Source: Zygaena filipendulae (taxonomy: Eukaryota; Arthropoda; Insecta; Lepidoptera; Zygaenidae). From it: DNA of 64,000 nt. The stretch lies in contig OU015654.1 of assembly GCA_907165275.2 (NCBI GenBank), forward strand, positions 2,931,501-2,995,500, written 5' to 3'. Numbering within the stretch: position 1 is the stretch's first letter; each line of letters starts with the position of its first letter. A model generated the notes under the pieces. That model did no database searches. It was given only the letters and a program-made list of their open reading frames with translations, and was not told where the DNA came from. Positions 25,822-43,358 of the stretch are shown here, one piece after another. The position numbers and the translations under genes were made by a program.

Positions 25822-25827
25822 AATAAA
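25822..25827 (+). terminator. Poly(A) signal of the Rho-type gene
   Basis: AATAAA lies 44 bp after the TAG stop at 25776-25778. A second candidate sits near 25938. Which one is used cannot be told from sequence. Confidence 0.55.
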
Positions 25828-25829
25828 TA

Positions 25830-28325
25830 ATAATAATCTATAAATTATGCACCAGTTTAATGAGGATTTTTTTTTTGTAAATATTGAACTGCGATACAAC
25901 TTGGCTCGGTTATCTACCACTCGCAGTAAAATTGTAAATAAAAGTTTCAATGAAGTATTTCAATTATTACTGGTTTTATAAGTGTATAAGAACTTAAGTA
26001 CAGGCTCACTTATTAGATTTACGGCGAGTGGTAGGTGAGTTGAACAGTGGCTGATTTTAATTTGATTAAAATGAAAATCTGCTACAATTATTATCTATGT
26101 ACATAAATTCATACTGTAGTGCCTTGAAATACTTAGCTACGTGATGCTTTCGTGATTACAAAATTAATTTAGTATAGGAACTAGGTAGATACCTACTTAA
26201 GTAATTATTATTATTGTCTTTTGTGTTTGCTGTTGCCTAAATAGCCTCATGTATTATTTACTTGAATTGAAGATTTTGGAAGTACAACTTCTACGGTAAC
26301 TGATTTGGATGTGAAAAGTGTGACGGAAACGTAGGCAATAAACCAGCAATTTCCGCTCAGTTTTAGGCGGCAAATTTAAAAAATAACAAGAAATGCCACA
26401 ACGTCAAAGAAGTTTTACTTCAACTGCATGTAAAGGATATACTTCCGCGCATTATTTTTTTAACGTTATTAGTAAAATAAAATATATTTTCAATTTGAAA
26501 TTAATAATAATGAATCATCGTTTATTCGTTTCATAGAAGTCTGAGCCAGATTTACTTACTGGATTTGAGTGATATTAGCGTAAAACGAATACAATAAGTA
26601 ACTTGGACTTGTCTGATTAATGGTAGGTATTTACCTATTACAATTTCGGTATATCCACTACATTATTTAAAAAATGCAATAAAATTGCGTGAGTATCTAA
26701 CGCACATAATTTTAACGAAATATATTTGAACCTTTACGAACCATGAATAACATTTTTTTTTTATTGTCGACAATATTTATACTGCGGTGATTAAACGAAT
26801 AATCTGATTATAAAATGTTCCCAATTTTAAAAATGTTTTTGATACTCAAATGAACTGATAATAATTAAAGTTATTTTATTACGAAAAACTTAATTTTATT
26901 ATCCCCTTAACTCTTAAGCATATATTATGTATAAGCAATTAACCCCAGTTTTCTACGGCCGAGCTCGGTCTGACTGTCTCTAGGGGATACGAAGCTAAAC
27001 TGATTCACAAAGCGGTTACACTTCTGTTCAGGGACGTCTTAACTTAACCATATGCGGCGCCCGGGTGCAAAATTATAGTTAGGTAAGGTAAGTAGGTAGG
27101 TAGGTACTAACTACCACCAGATTCATTGCATATAGGCACGTCGTGCTTATTTACTAGATGCAAAGATGTCAATTTTAAACAGTCAAAAATTTTTGGGGCG
27201 TTCCGGTTCGTTGGAAGTTTATTACTTGTTTTTATAATCCTCCCATAGAGTGTCCTAACGTACTGATTGTATGTTTACTGACTGTGTTTCTAAAATTCTA
27301 ATAATTTATTAAAATACATTTTAATGTAAATAGCAAACATTCAGTGATAAAATTTATCAAGCTTGGCAGTATGCATATTTTTCTTTGCCGAAAGGATTAA
27401 ACAAAAAAAAAATGATAAATGTCAAACGTCAAATTACAAATGTCATTTTGAAACCGCGTTCAGGGTTTCCAACTTAGGGGTTTTCTCTTAAATTTAGGGG
27501 ATAAATACGTCAAGTTAGATTTTTTGGAGGAGTTACATTTTTAGGGGAATTTTTACGGGTTTTTGGACTGAAGTTATTCAATCTTGCCAATGATATTTAT
27601 TTGTTGACCTACCATGTTTACCGTAAACTGATTAAATTGGAAGTATTAAATAATGTATAAATAAAGAATATTACAGAACATTACAAAATATTATTTACTT
27701 ATTATCATTAATTTATTATTTATCAATTATTTAATAATACATAATAATTTATTTAAGGGATTTTTTAAGTAATTGTGATATGAGGGGTTTTTAACTTTAG
27801 GAAGAAATATTTCTGAGCGTTGGTGACACTGTCGGTTTGTTTGTGCATGTGCAGACATATGTCTAGTTAATTTGTGGTTTGTGCTCAAAAGTCAAAACCG
27901 ACAAAAATTATTAATATAATAAGTTGGTTAGTGAAAAAACATCAGTAAAAAGAAAGAATAGGTAGGTACAAAATAAGAAGTGAATCCAGAGATTGTGATG
28001 TGATTGTAATTATTGATCAAAAATAGCTGCATACTGGGCCGTCCGAAAAACTTTTCTTTCGCACCAACCGCACTGCTAATAACTAATAATTTGTTTCCAT
28101 TAAAAGTACTAAGTACTTTTTGATTACCTATCAGGCGGAATAATACAACCTCACAGGCGGAGTCTTTTCCTACCTTAACAAGGTTAAATCACATTTTTTG
28201 AATTACGCCCTGTGACTTGAAACTTTGGAATTAAAGTCGTGCGCCGTGTTTTCTGTGATTTAGTTTTCATATCTACATTGAACAGCATAATATAAACTCA
28301 ACTAATCGCTAAGACTCCAATAAAC
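25830..28325. other. Intergenic region between Rho gene and POLE4
   Basis: No gene is recognised. The sequence is AT-rich; 26760-26900 and 27300-27420 are plain A/T-rich runs, and 27470-27790 contains repeated AGGGGTTTT/AGGGGATAA-like words of unknown origin. The last few hundred bases should hold the POLE4 promoter, but no TATA box or other core element is convincing. Confidence 0.5.
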
Positions 28326-29387
28326 ATGACTGACGACGAGCAGTATACGGATTTGGATATGTCAGACATCATCGACGACAGCGTGAGTGACCACCTTACG
28401 GAATCGGAAAATCAAAACACAGAATTCACGGACTCCGAGTCGCACACACACGAGGCGGATGATGATCTGCCGGGCGAAGAACAGGTCTCCAGTGAAAAGA
28501 AAACGAAGGGTGAGGTTACCAAATCCACAAGATTACCGCTATCTAGGATTAAGAATATAATGAAAACTGATCCAGATGTTAATTTAATAAATGCTGAAGC
28601 CGTTTTCCTAGTTACAAAAGCTACCGTAAGTACCTGGATAATTTTCAAAAGAATTAATAATTTAATGTAATGGGTAACCAAATGCTAGATCACCTCTTGT
28701 GCCTTCCACACAAACAGATGAAAACTCACTACATAATATGATGTTCCATTTTCGTTATGCCGATGAGAGCTACTGAATAGGCTATTTGACTATTTTTTTT
28801 TAGTCCGTCTTGTGGATTAATAAAAAATATTGGACACATATTTTTTATTTTTTTACGTAATCAAAAAATAACAACAATACATTGAGTTGAAATTTCACAT
28901 GACGTCACTAACTAGTGCAGTTTGTATGGCGGCTTGTAGCGGTAAGTGACGTCACAAGCCCCCACCCTAAACTTTAATGCGCTTTATCTCTGTGTATTTT
29001 AATTTTTTTTTTTTAAATAAAAAATTATGTGTCTAATGATTTTTTAATGGACTAATTAAAATTTTGATTTTCAAATGTTGTCAACATCCCTATTTTGCCC
29101 ATTGCACCCATACAGCCTGAATTGAAGTTATTATGATAAATGACTCTCTGTTTCCATTTTATATTGCTTACACTGTGTAAACCAGTGTAAACTATTAGTA
29201 ATTCAAAGATCATTATACACTAAACAATTATGTAAAATTATTTTTTCAGGAGTTATTTTTAGAAAATATAGCAAAAGAAGTATACACATATTCAAACAAA
29301 AAGAAAATTATCAGTAAAAAAGATTTTGACCATGTGATTGATACAGTTGACTGTCTGTGCTTTTTGGAGGGAGCCATGGACTTTTAA
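28326..29387 (+). CDS. POLE4: DNA polymerase epsilon subunit 4 (histone-fold)
   Basis: Two exons, 28326-28625 (donor GTAAGT) and 29250-29387 (acceptor TTTTTTCAG), join in phase 0 to give 145 residues. Residues 1-65 are acidic and Ser/Thr-rich, probably disordered. From residue 69 comes the histone fold: RLPLSRIKNIMKTDPDVNL, AEAVFLVTKATELFLENIAK, KKKIISKKDFDHVIDTVD and CLCFLEGAMDF at the very end. The LPL-R-K-----DPDV, FLEGxxDF and helix pattern match POLE4 (Drosophila Mes4) and fit less well to CHRAC/NF-Y relatives. POLE4 pairs with POLE3 as an H2A/H2B-like dimer on the leading-strand polymerase epsilon, and the family helps pass parental histones at the fork. The ATG follows TAAAC and opens the frame cleanly. 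The intron carries a complete CRE-bearing MITE. Longer than human POLE4 because of the acidic N-terminus. Confidence 0.9.
28778..29092. mobile_element. Complete CRE-bearing MITE in POLE4 intron
   Basis: Ends TAGGCTATTTGAC and GTCAACATCCCTA, flanked by or including TA at both sides. TGACGTCA occurs at 28900-28907 and 28947-28954, 47 bp apart. It is close in sequence to 50491-50820 and non-coding. TA at both ends would suit a Tc1/mariner-type or PIF-type transposase, which is inference. Confidence 0.7.
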
Positions 29388-29634
29388 GATACTGAAATAA
29401 TATAATACCGTTAAAAAATTGGACCTGAAATTTATAGTAAATGTTTTGTATGAATTTTTAAACAGTTTTATTTTTTTAATCTAAAATATTGAAGTTCACA
29501 AAACAACTATTTTCTGTTAAGTTTAATTTTAAATTACATTATTATTTGTGTAAGTATGTAACACCTATAATACCTACATATAATAATTACATTCAAATTA
29601 AAAACACTGGGATGAATGCAAATATTTATTTAAT

Positions 29635-29646
29635 AATAATAATAAA
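29635..29646. terminator. Opposed poly(A) signals of POLE4 and maltase
   Basis: TTTATT at 29635-29640 reads AATAAA on the minus strand, 68 bp after the maltase stop. AATAAA at 29641-29646 is on the plus strand, 254 bp after the POLE4 stop. If both are used, the two transcripts end in or overlap the same 50-100 bp. No stronger signal is seen nearer to the POLE4 stop. Confidence 0.55.
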
Positions 29647-29707
29647 TCAATATTGTTAACAACATTATAATATAATACCTCAGAAGCAAAAATTACAGTT
29701 AAAACAA

Positions 29708-36886
<7,179 letters not shown>

Positions 36887-39250
36887 TTAGTACAACATTC
36901 ACCGAAAAACTAGTATTGTTGAGCTATTTACGTAGGTATTAATAAGAAACAAGTATAGGTAACTACGTAAGCAAATAATATACCTAGATATTAAGTAGGT
37001 TATAATAAAAAGTAATAAGTAGGTTATAAGTATGCAACTTAAGTCTGTAAGTTACATCTTATTCATCAATAAATAATTTATTTATTATAGACACAGATAA
37101 TATAATACATTATACGTTATAGATAAGGTAGGTAGGTGTTTATTTTATCGAGTGAAATAGTCAAGCGTCTCTCTTTCAACAGTGAAGCTATGAAATAACT
37201 AAAGTAACTACAATATGGTTACTATTACGATGTTTATAAATACACAGTTCAGAGTAAAGTGTCGGAAAGATAATAATTATAATGATAGTTGGACAGTAGA
37301 TCATTGGGTACCGTCAGAAAAAGCGTTATTAAAACTAACTAGTTGTGCCCTGCGGTTTCACCCACGTTAATTTCAGAGTTCCCGCGGAAATTCCGGGATA
37401 AAAAGTAACCCTATGTGTTAATTTGATGTATGAGCTATATTATTGTAGTTTCATTTAAATCCATGCAGTAGTTTTTGCGTGAAAGAGTAACAAACATCCA
37501 TCATCCATCCCATCCATCCATACATACTTACAAACTTTCGCGTTTATAATATTAGTAGGAAGTAGGATGTGGGTAAGTCCCAAATACGCATACGAGAGAA
37601 AATCAATGGTTTTCTGTTTCTATAGGTCAAATAAATAAATATTGTAGGTAGGTAAGTACAAGAAAAATATTCAATTATTTTGCTAACATTATTATGAAAA
37701 CGAAAAATTATATCCGTTGGTTTTATCCAATGGATATTCCAATGGAATCAAAAAGACATTACAAAAGGCAGCTACACAATATCTGTGGAGTATAGTACCT
37801 ACCTACTTATCTATCGCTGTCTTAGCATATAAATTAGTTTTTAACTAAACTTTCGAATCTTGGGTTATAAAATACTTACCTGTGTTGGCAACTATACACA
37901 ACTTCTTAGATAGGAAGGTAGGTACTTAGATACTAATTTATCGAAGACAAACTTAAACGAGTGGCAATAACGAGCGATCTTAACATTACATGCATTGTAC
38001 TCATTTCATGGTCAATTATGTCATAGATTGCGAAATACGATCTGGAAATGTAATTCCCCGCAATAATAGTAAAGACAATATAGGCAGGTGTGCCACACGG
38101 TTATGAGCATCTGCTCATGAACGTAACTTCCCAAAACTTGGCTCCGGAATTTTAGTAGTAGCTTGCAATATCTTGACGGCCCGTTACTGGCAACCAATTA
38201 GTGGCGTTTACTACATTTCATTGTCACCTCAGACGAAATAAAATTGACTATAACATTTTATGCTTAGTAGGCATGCGAAAATCAACCAACGACACCTACC
38301 ACCCTATACTATAGGTATAGGTGCTATACCAACCTAGTTGACTCTCGTCTGTTCTGTGGTCGGGGCATTGAAAAATATGTATATACCTTACATTAGCTCT
38401 TTCGTACACATTAATTGCAAAGTACCTACTTATCGGATAGATTTAATAAAAACACTTCAGTTTCATTGTCACGATATATTATTATTAATTCAATATTTTG
38501 TTAAGTACAAATGAAACGGAAGATAAGACACTAAAGAATGAACTGAGTCACACAAATAATAATTTATTTATTAATTTTGTACCTACAGGTCCAGATTTTG
38601 TTAGATATAAAGACAATCATTAATTAATGACTTACAAGAAACGTTGATTGTAGAAATACTTTTAAGTATATTCAATTAAGAATACTTCACACAATATTAT
38701 GATATGTACAAAAATAAGTGATACTGATAAATTGGACCGTAGAAAACATTAATAAAAAGGGAGTGAATGAAAAAAAAGCATTTTAATCTATAACTGGGAT
38801 GGGTTTGTATCAGTAAAATTAACCGGTGTTTCAGAACTATCAACTATTGTTAGGTGATACAATATCATCAATTATGGCTGCAAAAAGCTTTCATTTGCCT
38901 AATTTATTTTCCCCTTATTATGAACCCTTTATTATGAATAGCAAAATCAAAAATGTTCAACTGAGTAATGTAATTCAAGAAAGTATAATTTATTTTTTTG
39001 CAGCACTGAGTTGTCTAATTAAAAAAGTTTTTGTTACACAAGTTTCTTTTTATTTTAAAGATGTACTTAAACATGTACTTAGATGACAAAATTATATCAA
39101 AGTGTACTTGAAAAATGTATTCGCAAACATAATAAAGATTTGGAAGCCATTTTACCTACTATAGTAAAAAAAAAACTTCTACGTATTTTATAAAAAATAA
39201 AACAAAAAATGAAGTTGATAAATAGTATTTTTTTTTACTTTTGACTTGTA
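36887..39250. other. Intergenic region upstream of maltase
   Basis: Should contain the maltase promoter just to the right of 36886, but no clear TATA box or initiator is visible. A Helitron-like copy sits at 37339-37567. An 86-codon open frame at 38826-39086 resembles nothing I know and has a composition no different from its surroundings. The rest is AT-rich with TACCTACC tracts. Confidence 0.5.
37339..37567 (-). mobile_element. Helitron-like element
   Basis: CTAGTTGTGCCCTGCGG after an A, ending ATTAGTAGGAAGTAGGA before a T (the terminal 7 bp are doubled). Contains repeated CATCCATC. The subfamily is shared with 52224-52360 (GTTAATTTGATGTAT). Confidence 0.65.
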
Positions 39251-39954
39251 TTTTGACCCGGGGCGCATTCACATTAGAAATTTATTAGACAATATACCAT
39301 TGATATACTACACCAGTATATCAATGCAATATACATAAAAACAATTTCAAATTTATATTCAATAGTCAGCGCATATGAGACCAATTTCAAAATTAATACA
39401 GTTTAAAATTTATGTCGATGTTTTTGTATGTTTTATTTGACAAAATCTGTGTCATATCTGGTGTCTGACGGTCGCCCGTGCTCTAGGAGTGCAATTCTAT
39501 ATTTTTCTCTGGGAAACACTTATATTGTGTGATAGACTGGCAACACTGTACTTTTTGGTCGAGTCCCGATCAACGGCTAACGGCGCCATTATAATCTTTG
39601 TCATAAAGAATTAAAATTGGTTAAGAAATACAAATAAGTATATTAATTCTAAACAATGACTGAGCAATCAACGTAAACATGGTGACAGGTGCGTACAACC
39701 CACTACCCCTTCAAAGCATAAAATTTGAAGGCCACTTATTCGAAAATTTCAAAGAGTACGAACTGTAGGATTGTGGAACGTCACTAACTTTGATGTACAT
39801 CACTAGTTGTCACGCGTCGTAGAGTTGCCTATGTCGATGGCGTTGGTTAAATCCGGAAGGAATAATAAAGTGCGCAACTACTTAATAAGCTGGTTTTATT
39901 GATATGAAGACCCCTACATCTTCTGGCGACGAGTAAAAATAAGAAGAACAGCGA

Positions 39955-40755
39955 ATGGCGGTGCCCGAATATGCGATAGGCGCGGCGGGGCCTAAGTTCG
40001 GGCCGTATCTGGAGCCTGATTCGGCAAACGAAAGATGGCTGGCATGGATGCGAAACTTCAATTATTATTTAGAAGGCCAGATCGGTCTGTCAACAAAGCA
40101 AAAGGTGGCACGTCTCTTACACCAAGCGGGTCCTGAGGTGCAGGAAATCTTCGAAAGTCTTGCTGATTGTGAGGATGAGAATGGCAAAGATGAGTTTGAA
40201 AAAGCAACTGCCAAATTGAATAGATATTTTGCGCCCTAAGTTAACTTAAACTATGAAAGGCAAATTTTCCGGAGCCTTGCAATGGAAGAAGGAGAAACTA
40301 TCGACAGTTTTGCGGTGCGTTGACGCCGCAAGGCCAAATATTGCAAATTCACGAACAAGGAGGAAGCGATACGAGATCAGTTGATCAAAAGATGCGTTAA
40401 TGTGGAATTGAAGAGAAAGTTTTTAAAGAAAGAATTGAATTTAGATAAGTTATTAGAGGTTGGAAGGATATTTGAAATGGAAAAGCAAATGTCAAGTATC
40501 ACAATATGCAAAGGGTCATCGACCCTAATCCCTGAGGAAAAAGAGGTTAATGCTGTGAAGTTAAGAGGGAATCAGAAATGCTTCAGATGCGGATATACAG
40601 GACATTATGCCAAAAATTCTTCATGTCCAGCAGTAGACAAGAATTGTGAGAAGTGTGGTCTAAAAGGGCATTTTAAAAGACAATGTAAGACACAAGAACC
40701 AAAGAGAAAGGAATGGAAAGGGAAGAAAAGATACGTAAAATATGTATGTAATTGA
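39955..40755 (+). pseudogene. Gag remnant of the inner LTR element
   Basis: The first frame (39955-40239) encodes a capsid-like segment with NERWLAWMRNFNYYLEGQ. A TAA at 40237 and a TGA near 40321 interrupt it. The second open part (40381-40755) holds two CCHC zinc knuckles, CFRCGYTGHYAKNSSCP and CEKCGLKGHFKRQC, followed by a basic stretch. Gag would package element RNA; this copy is broken by stops. Confidence 0.75.
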
Positions 40756-41483
40756 AGAAGAATCAAGTTCTGAGAGTGAGGCGGAGTGATTGTGACTGTG
40801 ATGAAAAAAAATTCGTGCAATCTATATTTCCAGTGATGAATGGTACGGACGACAAGTGTACTATAAAGATATGTGAGAAAAAATGCAAATTCATTATAGA
40901 CTCTGGAGCAATGATCAATATTATTGACAATAAACTTTTTAGAGAACTCTTAGATGGTGGTTTAAGGTGTAACTTAGTAAACAGTAAAGCTCAGAGATAT
41001 TGTGCATATGGTGGTAGGGAGATTCCAAAGTTAGGAATTTTTCAGGCCAACCTGTATTCACCAGACACAAAAATTAATGTAACAGCCTCTGTGCTGGTAT
41101 ATGATGGCAAAGGGCCAGCTTTGTTGAGCCAAGACACTTCTATTCAGTTAGGTCTTTTGCGGGTAGGGCCTGACACCACAGTTATGACAGCTTTTACACA
41201 GATTGACACTAGCTTGACTGAAGAGAACATTGTTTTGACATATCCTGAACTATTCACAGGGGTAGGTAAGCTTAAAAACTTTGAACTCAAAATACCTATC
41301 AATTCTGAGATACCACTTGTTGCTCAGCCTGTAAGGAGACAACCATTCAATGTGAGACAAATAGAAAAGGACTTAATTCAGGAACTACTTGACAATGACA
41401 TTATTGAACCTGTGACAGGGCCGACACCTTGTGTTTCACCTTCACATATAGTGCGCAACTACTTAATAAGCTCGTTTTATTGA
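40752..41483 (+). pseudogene. Protease and RT start of the inner LTR element
   Basis: Overlaps the preceding frame by 4 bp in a different phase, as gag-pol junctions do. FIIDSGAMINII is a retropepsin active site (Asp-Ser-Gly). Later PVRRQPFNVRQIEKDL, LLDNDIIEPV and CVSPSHIV match the start of a Ty3/Gypsy RT domain. The frame then runs into LTR sequence (last residues RNYLISSFY) and stops. No YxDD motif is present, so no polymerase can be made. Confidence 0.75.
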
Positions 41484-41499
41484 TATGAAGACCCCTACA

Positions 41500-42500
41500 C
41501 GAACAACGCCTAAAAATTTTTATTACCAACGGGGTTGGAGGACGTAAAAGAAAAACGCAAAATTTGTATTCTCCTTAACTTCATAGGCGAACAAGGAATA
41601 AAAATTTATAATTCTTTTAATTACAATGGAGAGGAAAACTTGTAAAAAGTTTTAGGTAAATTAAAAAAAAATTTTGCTCCTCAGTCTCACCCAAGACGAC
41701 ATAGAGTTTGAGGAGTAGGTACTTCCAACGTGTGATAAATCTCACAAACACCTGCGAGTTTGGTGAACTACGGGAAAGCTTATTTACATCAAAGCTTGGC
41801 TAATAAGGCCTTGACACAAAATATAACAATTTAAAAACAAAGCTAATAGCTGAAGATGATTCGGGAATAACTCTTGACTACGTAATGAAATACTTACTCA
41901 GTGCAGAGACATCAAATAGGTACATACAGGATAAAGAGGAAATGCAGAATACTCGCTCTCAGGTACTGTTTGCAAGTAAAAAAACAAGTTGAGAAACAAA
42001 TGATCACAAACTGCAGAAACTGTGGTTCTAATCATGCTATTAACCAGTATCTAGGCCCAGCGTTTGAAAAAAAGTGCGATAAATATCAAGAACAAAACCA
42101 CTTTGCTAAAGTTTTTCATAGTCCCAGGAGTCAGGCCAAACATGTTAATTTAATCCAAGAAAATGAGGAAGATTTTTTTATAGGTTATGTTGGTTTTGGT
42201 GATGAAATAACTCAAGAACTTTGTGTAAATAACAACAAAAATTCCCATAAAAATGGACACAGGTGCTGCATGCAATATAAAATAGGTAGTGAGGTATGTA
42301 GACAACTGAATTTAGATAGTACTAACATTTTAGCATGTGACAAAAAGATAATCCAGCTTGATGGTAAATGTGCCAGCTGCCTCACCTCCGGCAGTGAATA
42401 GTTCACATCCTAGTGACATAATTAATGTAACACGAAAGCGACGTCAAATAAGAAAGCCTGTTAGATATAAGGATTATGTGGATAGTTCCGACTTAGAACA
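41500..42500 (+). pseudogene. Gag remnant of the outer LTR element (right part)
   Basis: After several stop-ridden segments (for instance TCEFGELRESLF near 41745), an open stretch at 41901-42401 carries a decayed zinc-knuckle-like cluster, CRNCGSNHAINQ and CDKYQEQNHFAKVFH, in which the last Cys is lost. Left-hand gag sequence before 39764 continues here. It is non-functional. Confidence 0.6.
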
Positions 42501-42729
42501 ATAAGTTAAAGTTGTAAAATGTTTATGGTAGACTGGCAACACTGTACTCTTTGGTCGACTCCTGATCAACGACTAACGGCGCCATTATAATCTTTGTCAT
42601 GAAGAATTAAAAGTGATAAACAAATACAAATGAGTTTATTAATTCTAAACAATGACTGAGCAATCAACGATAAACAGCTCACTACTAACTCTAGATTTAT
42701 ATTTCATTAATGTGAATACACCCCCTAAT

Positions 42730-43358
42730 ATTTAGTTAATTCGATCTCCTATACCTACTCAAATAATAACGCAATAACCAAAAAATAATGTCGTAAAATA
42801 AAACAATGATTTTTTTTCTATAAATGTGAAATAAAATTAACTTATTGCAATATTACACTTTCATAACACACATTACGTTAATCTATTTTGTATAGGAAAC
42901 ATTCACTTCATTTCACATTATTTACAGTAATTTACAATAGAAATAGAATTTAACTAATTATATTTTTAGATTAACTATACAAGTCAAAATAAGTGTTGGT
43001 TTTCTTTTAAAAAATTTGAACACCGATTGTGCCGAATTATTTAACCCGGTTCATGTTTTGGTTACATTGAATTGGTTTCGTAGGCGGCCATAATATCGAT
43101 TTCTTAAAGGCTCATACCATAATTAATACAAAACATGATACCATCAAATTACGTGTACAATTAAATACCGGATGGATTACTCGCTAAACATAGAAGCGAG
43201 GTGGTGTATAAAATTTTCCAAAACTTCCGTATCGCATAATTTTTTGGGTAGGTCTGATTTTTATGACAAATTTTATCCTATACTTATCATTATTGAAATT
43301 ATTTTTTTAATTGTAATAATAATATGTCTGCGATAAAAAAATAAATAATAGCATCGAT
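42730..43358. other. Region between LTR nest and XRN1 3' end
   Basis: AT-rich with no gene. On the minus strand ATTAAA (43311-43306), about 48 bp past the XRN1 stop, is the nearest poly(A)-like word; no AATAAA is seen close by. The XRN1 3' UTR must lie here. Confidence 0.4.

Larger units (their letters stand above)
39764..41499 (+). mobile_element. Inner Ty3/Gypsy-like LTR element, internally deleted
   Basis: The left LTR is 39764-39918, starting TGTAGG and ending CCTACA, with an AATAAA-type word inside. TTCTGGCGACGAG follows as a primer-binding-site candidate. The right LTR survives only as its last 49 bp (41451-41499). CGAAC occurs immediately before 39764 and immediately after 41499, a perfect 5-bp target duplication. 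The interior runs from gag through protease to the first part of reverse transcriptase, then jumps into the right LTR at 41450/41451. RT, RNase H, integrase and most of the right LTR are deleted. It lies inside the gag of an older LTR element. Confidence 0.85.
39530..42676 (+). mobile_element. Outer LTR retroelement (gag only), interrupted
   Basis: Direct repeats of about 150 bp (39530-39679 and 42526-42676) are the LTRs: they start TGATAGACTGGC/TGGTAGACTGGC, end TAAACA and share CTAACGGCGCCATTATAATC. The left LTR is followed by TGGTGACAGG, a primer-binding-site-like word. The interior begins with gag-like sequence, is broken by another LTR element at 39764-41499, and resumes. Only gag is recognisable; there is no pol. 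Many stop codons. Flanking bases (TTGTG and GCTCA) do not match, so a target duplication is not evident. Confidence 0.7.
39261..42724. repeat. Inverted repeat enclosing the LTR nest
   Basis: GGGGCGCATTCACATTAGAAAT at the left is mirrored by ATTTCATTAATGTGAATACA and CCCC at the right. The matching arms are about 20 bp with a few mismatches. This suggests the outer LTR element itself landed in an older DNA transposon or MITE. Weakly supported. Confidence 0.4.

Noticed and set aside
38826..39086. 86-codon open frame on +
   Set aside because: No similarity I recognise, no promoter or poly(A) context, and the composition is that of intergenic DNA.
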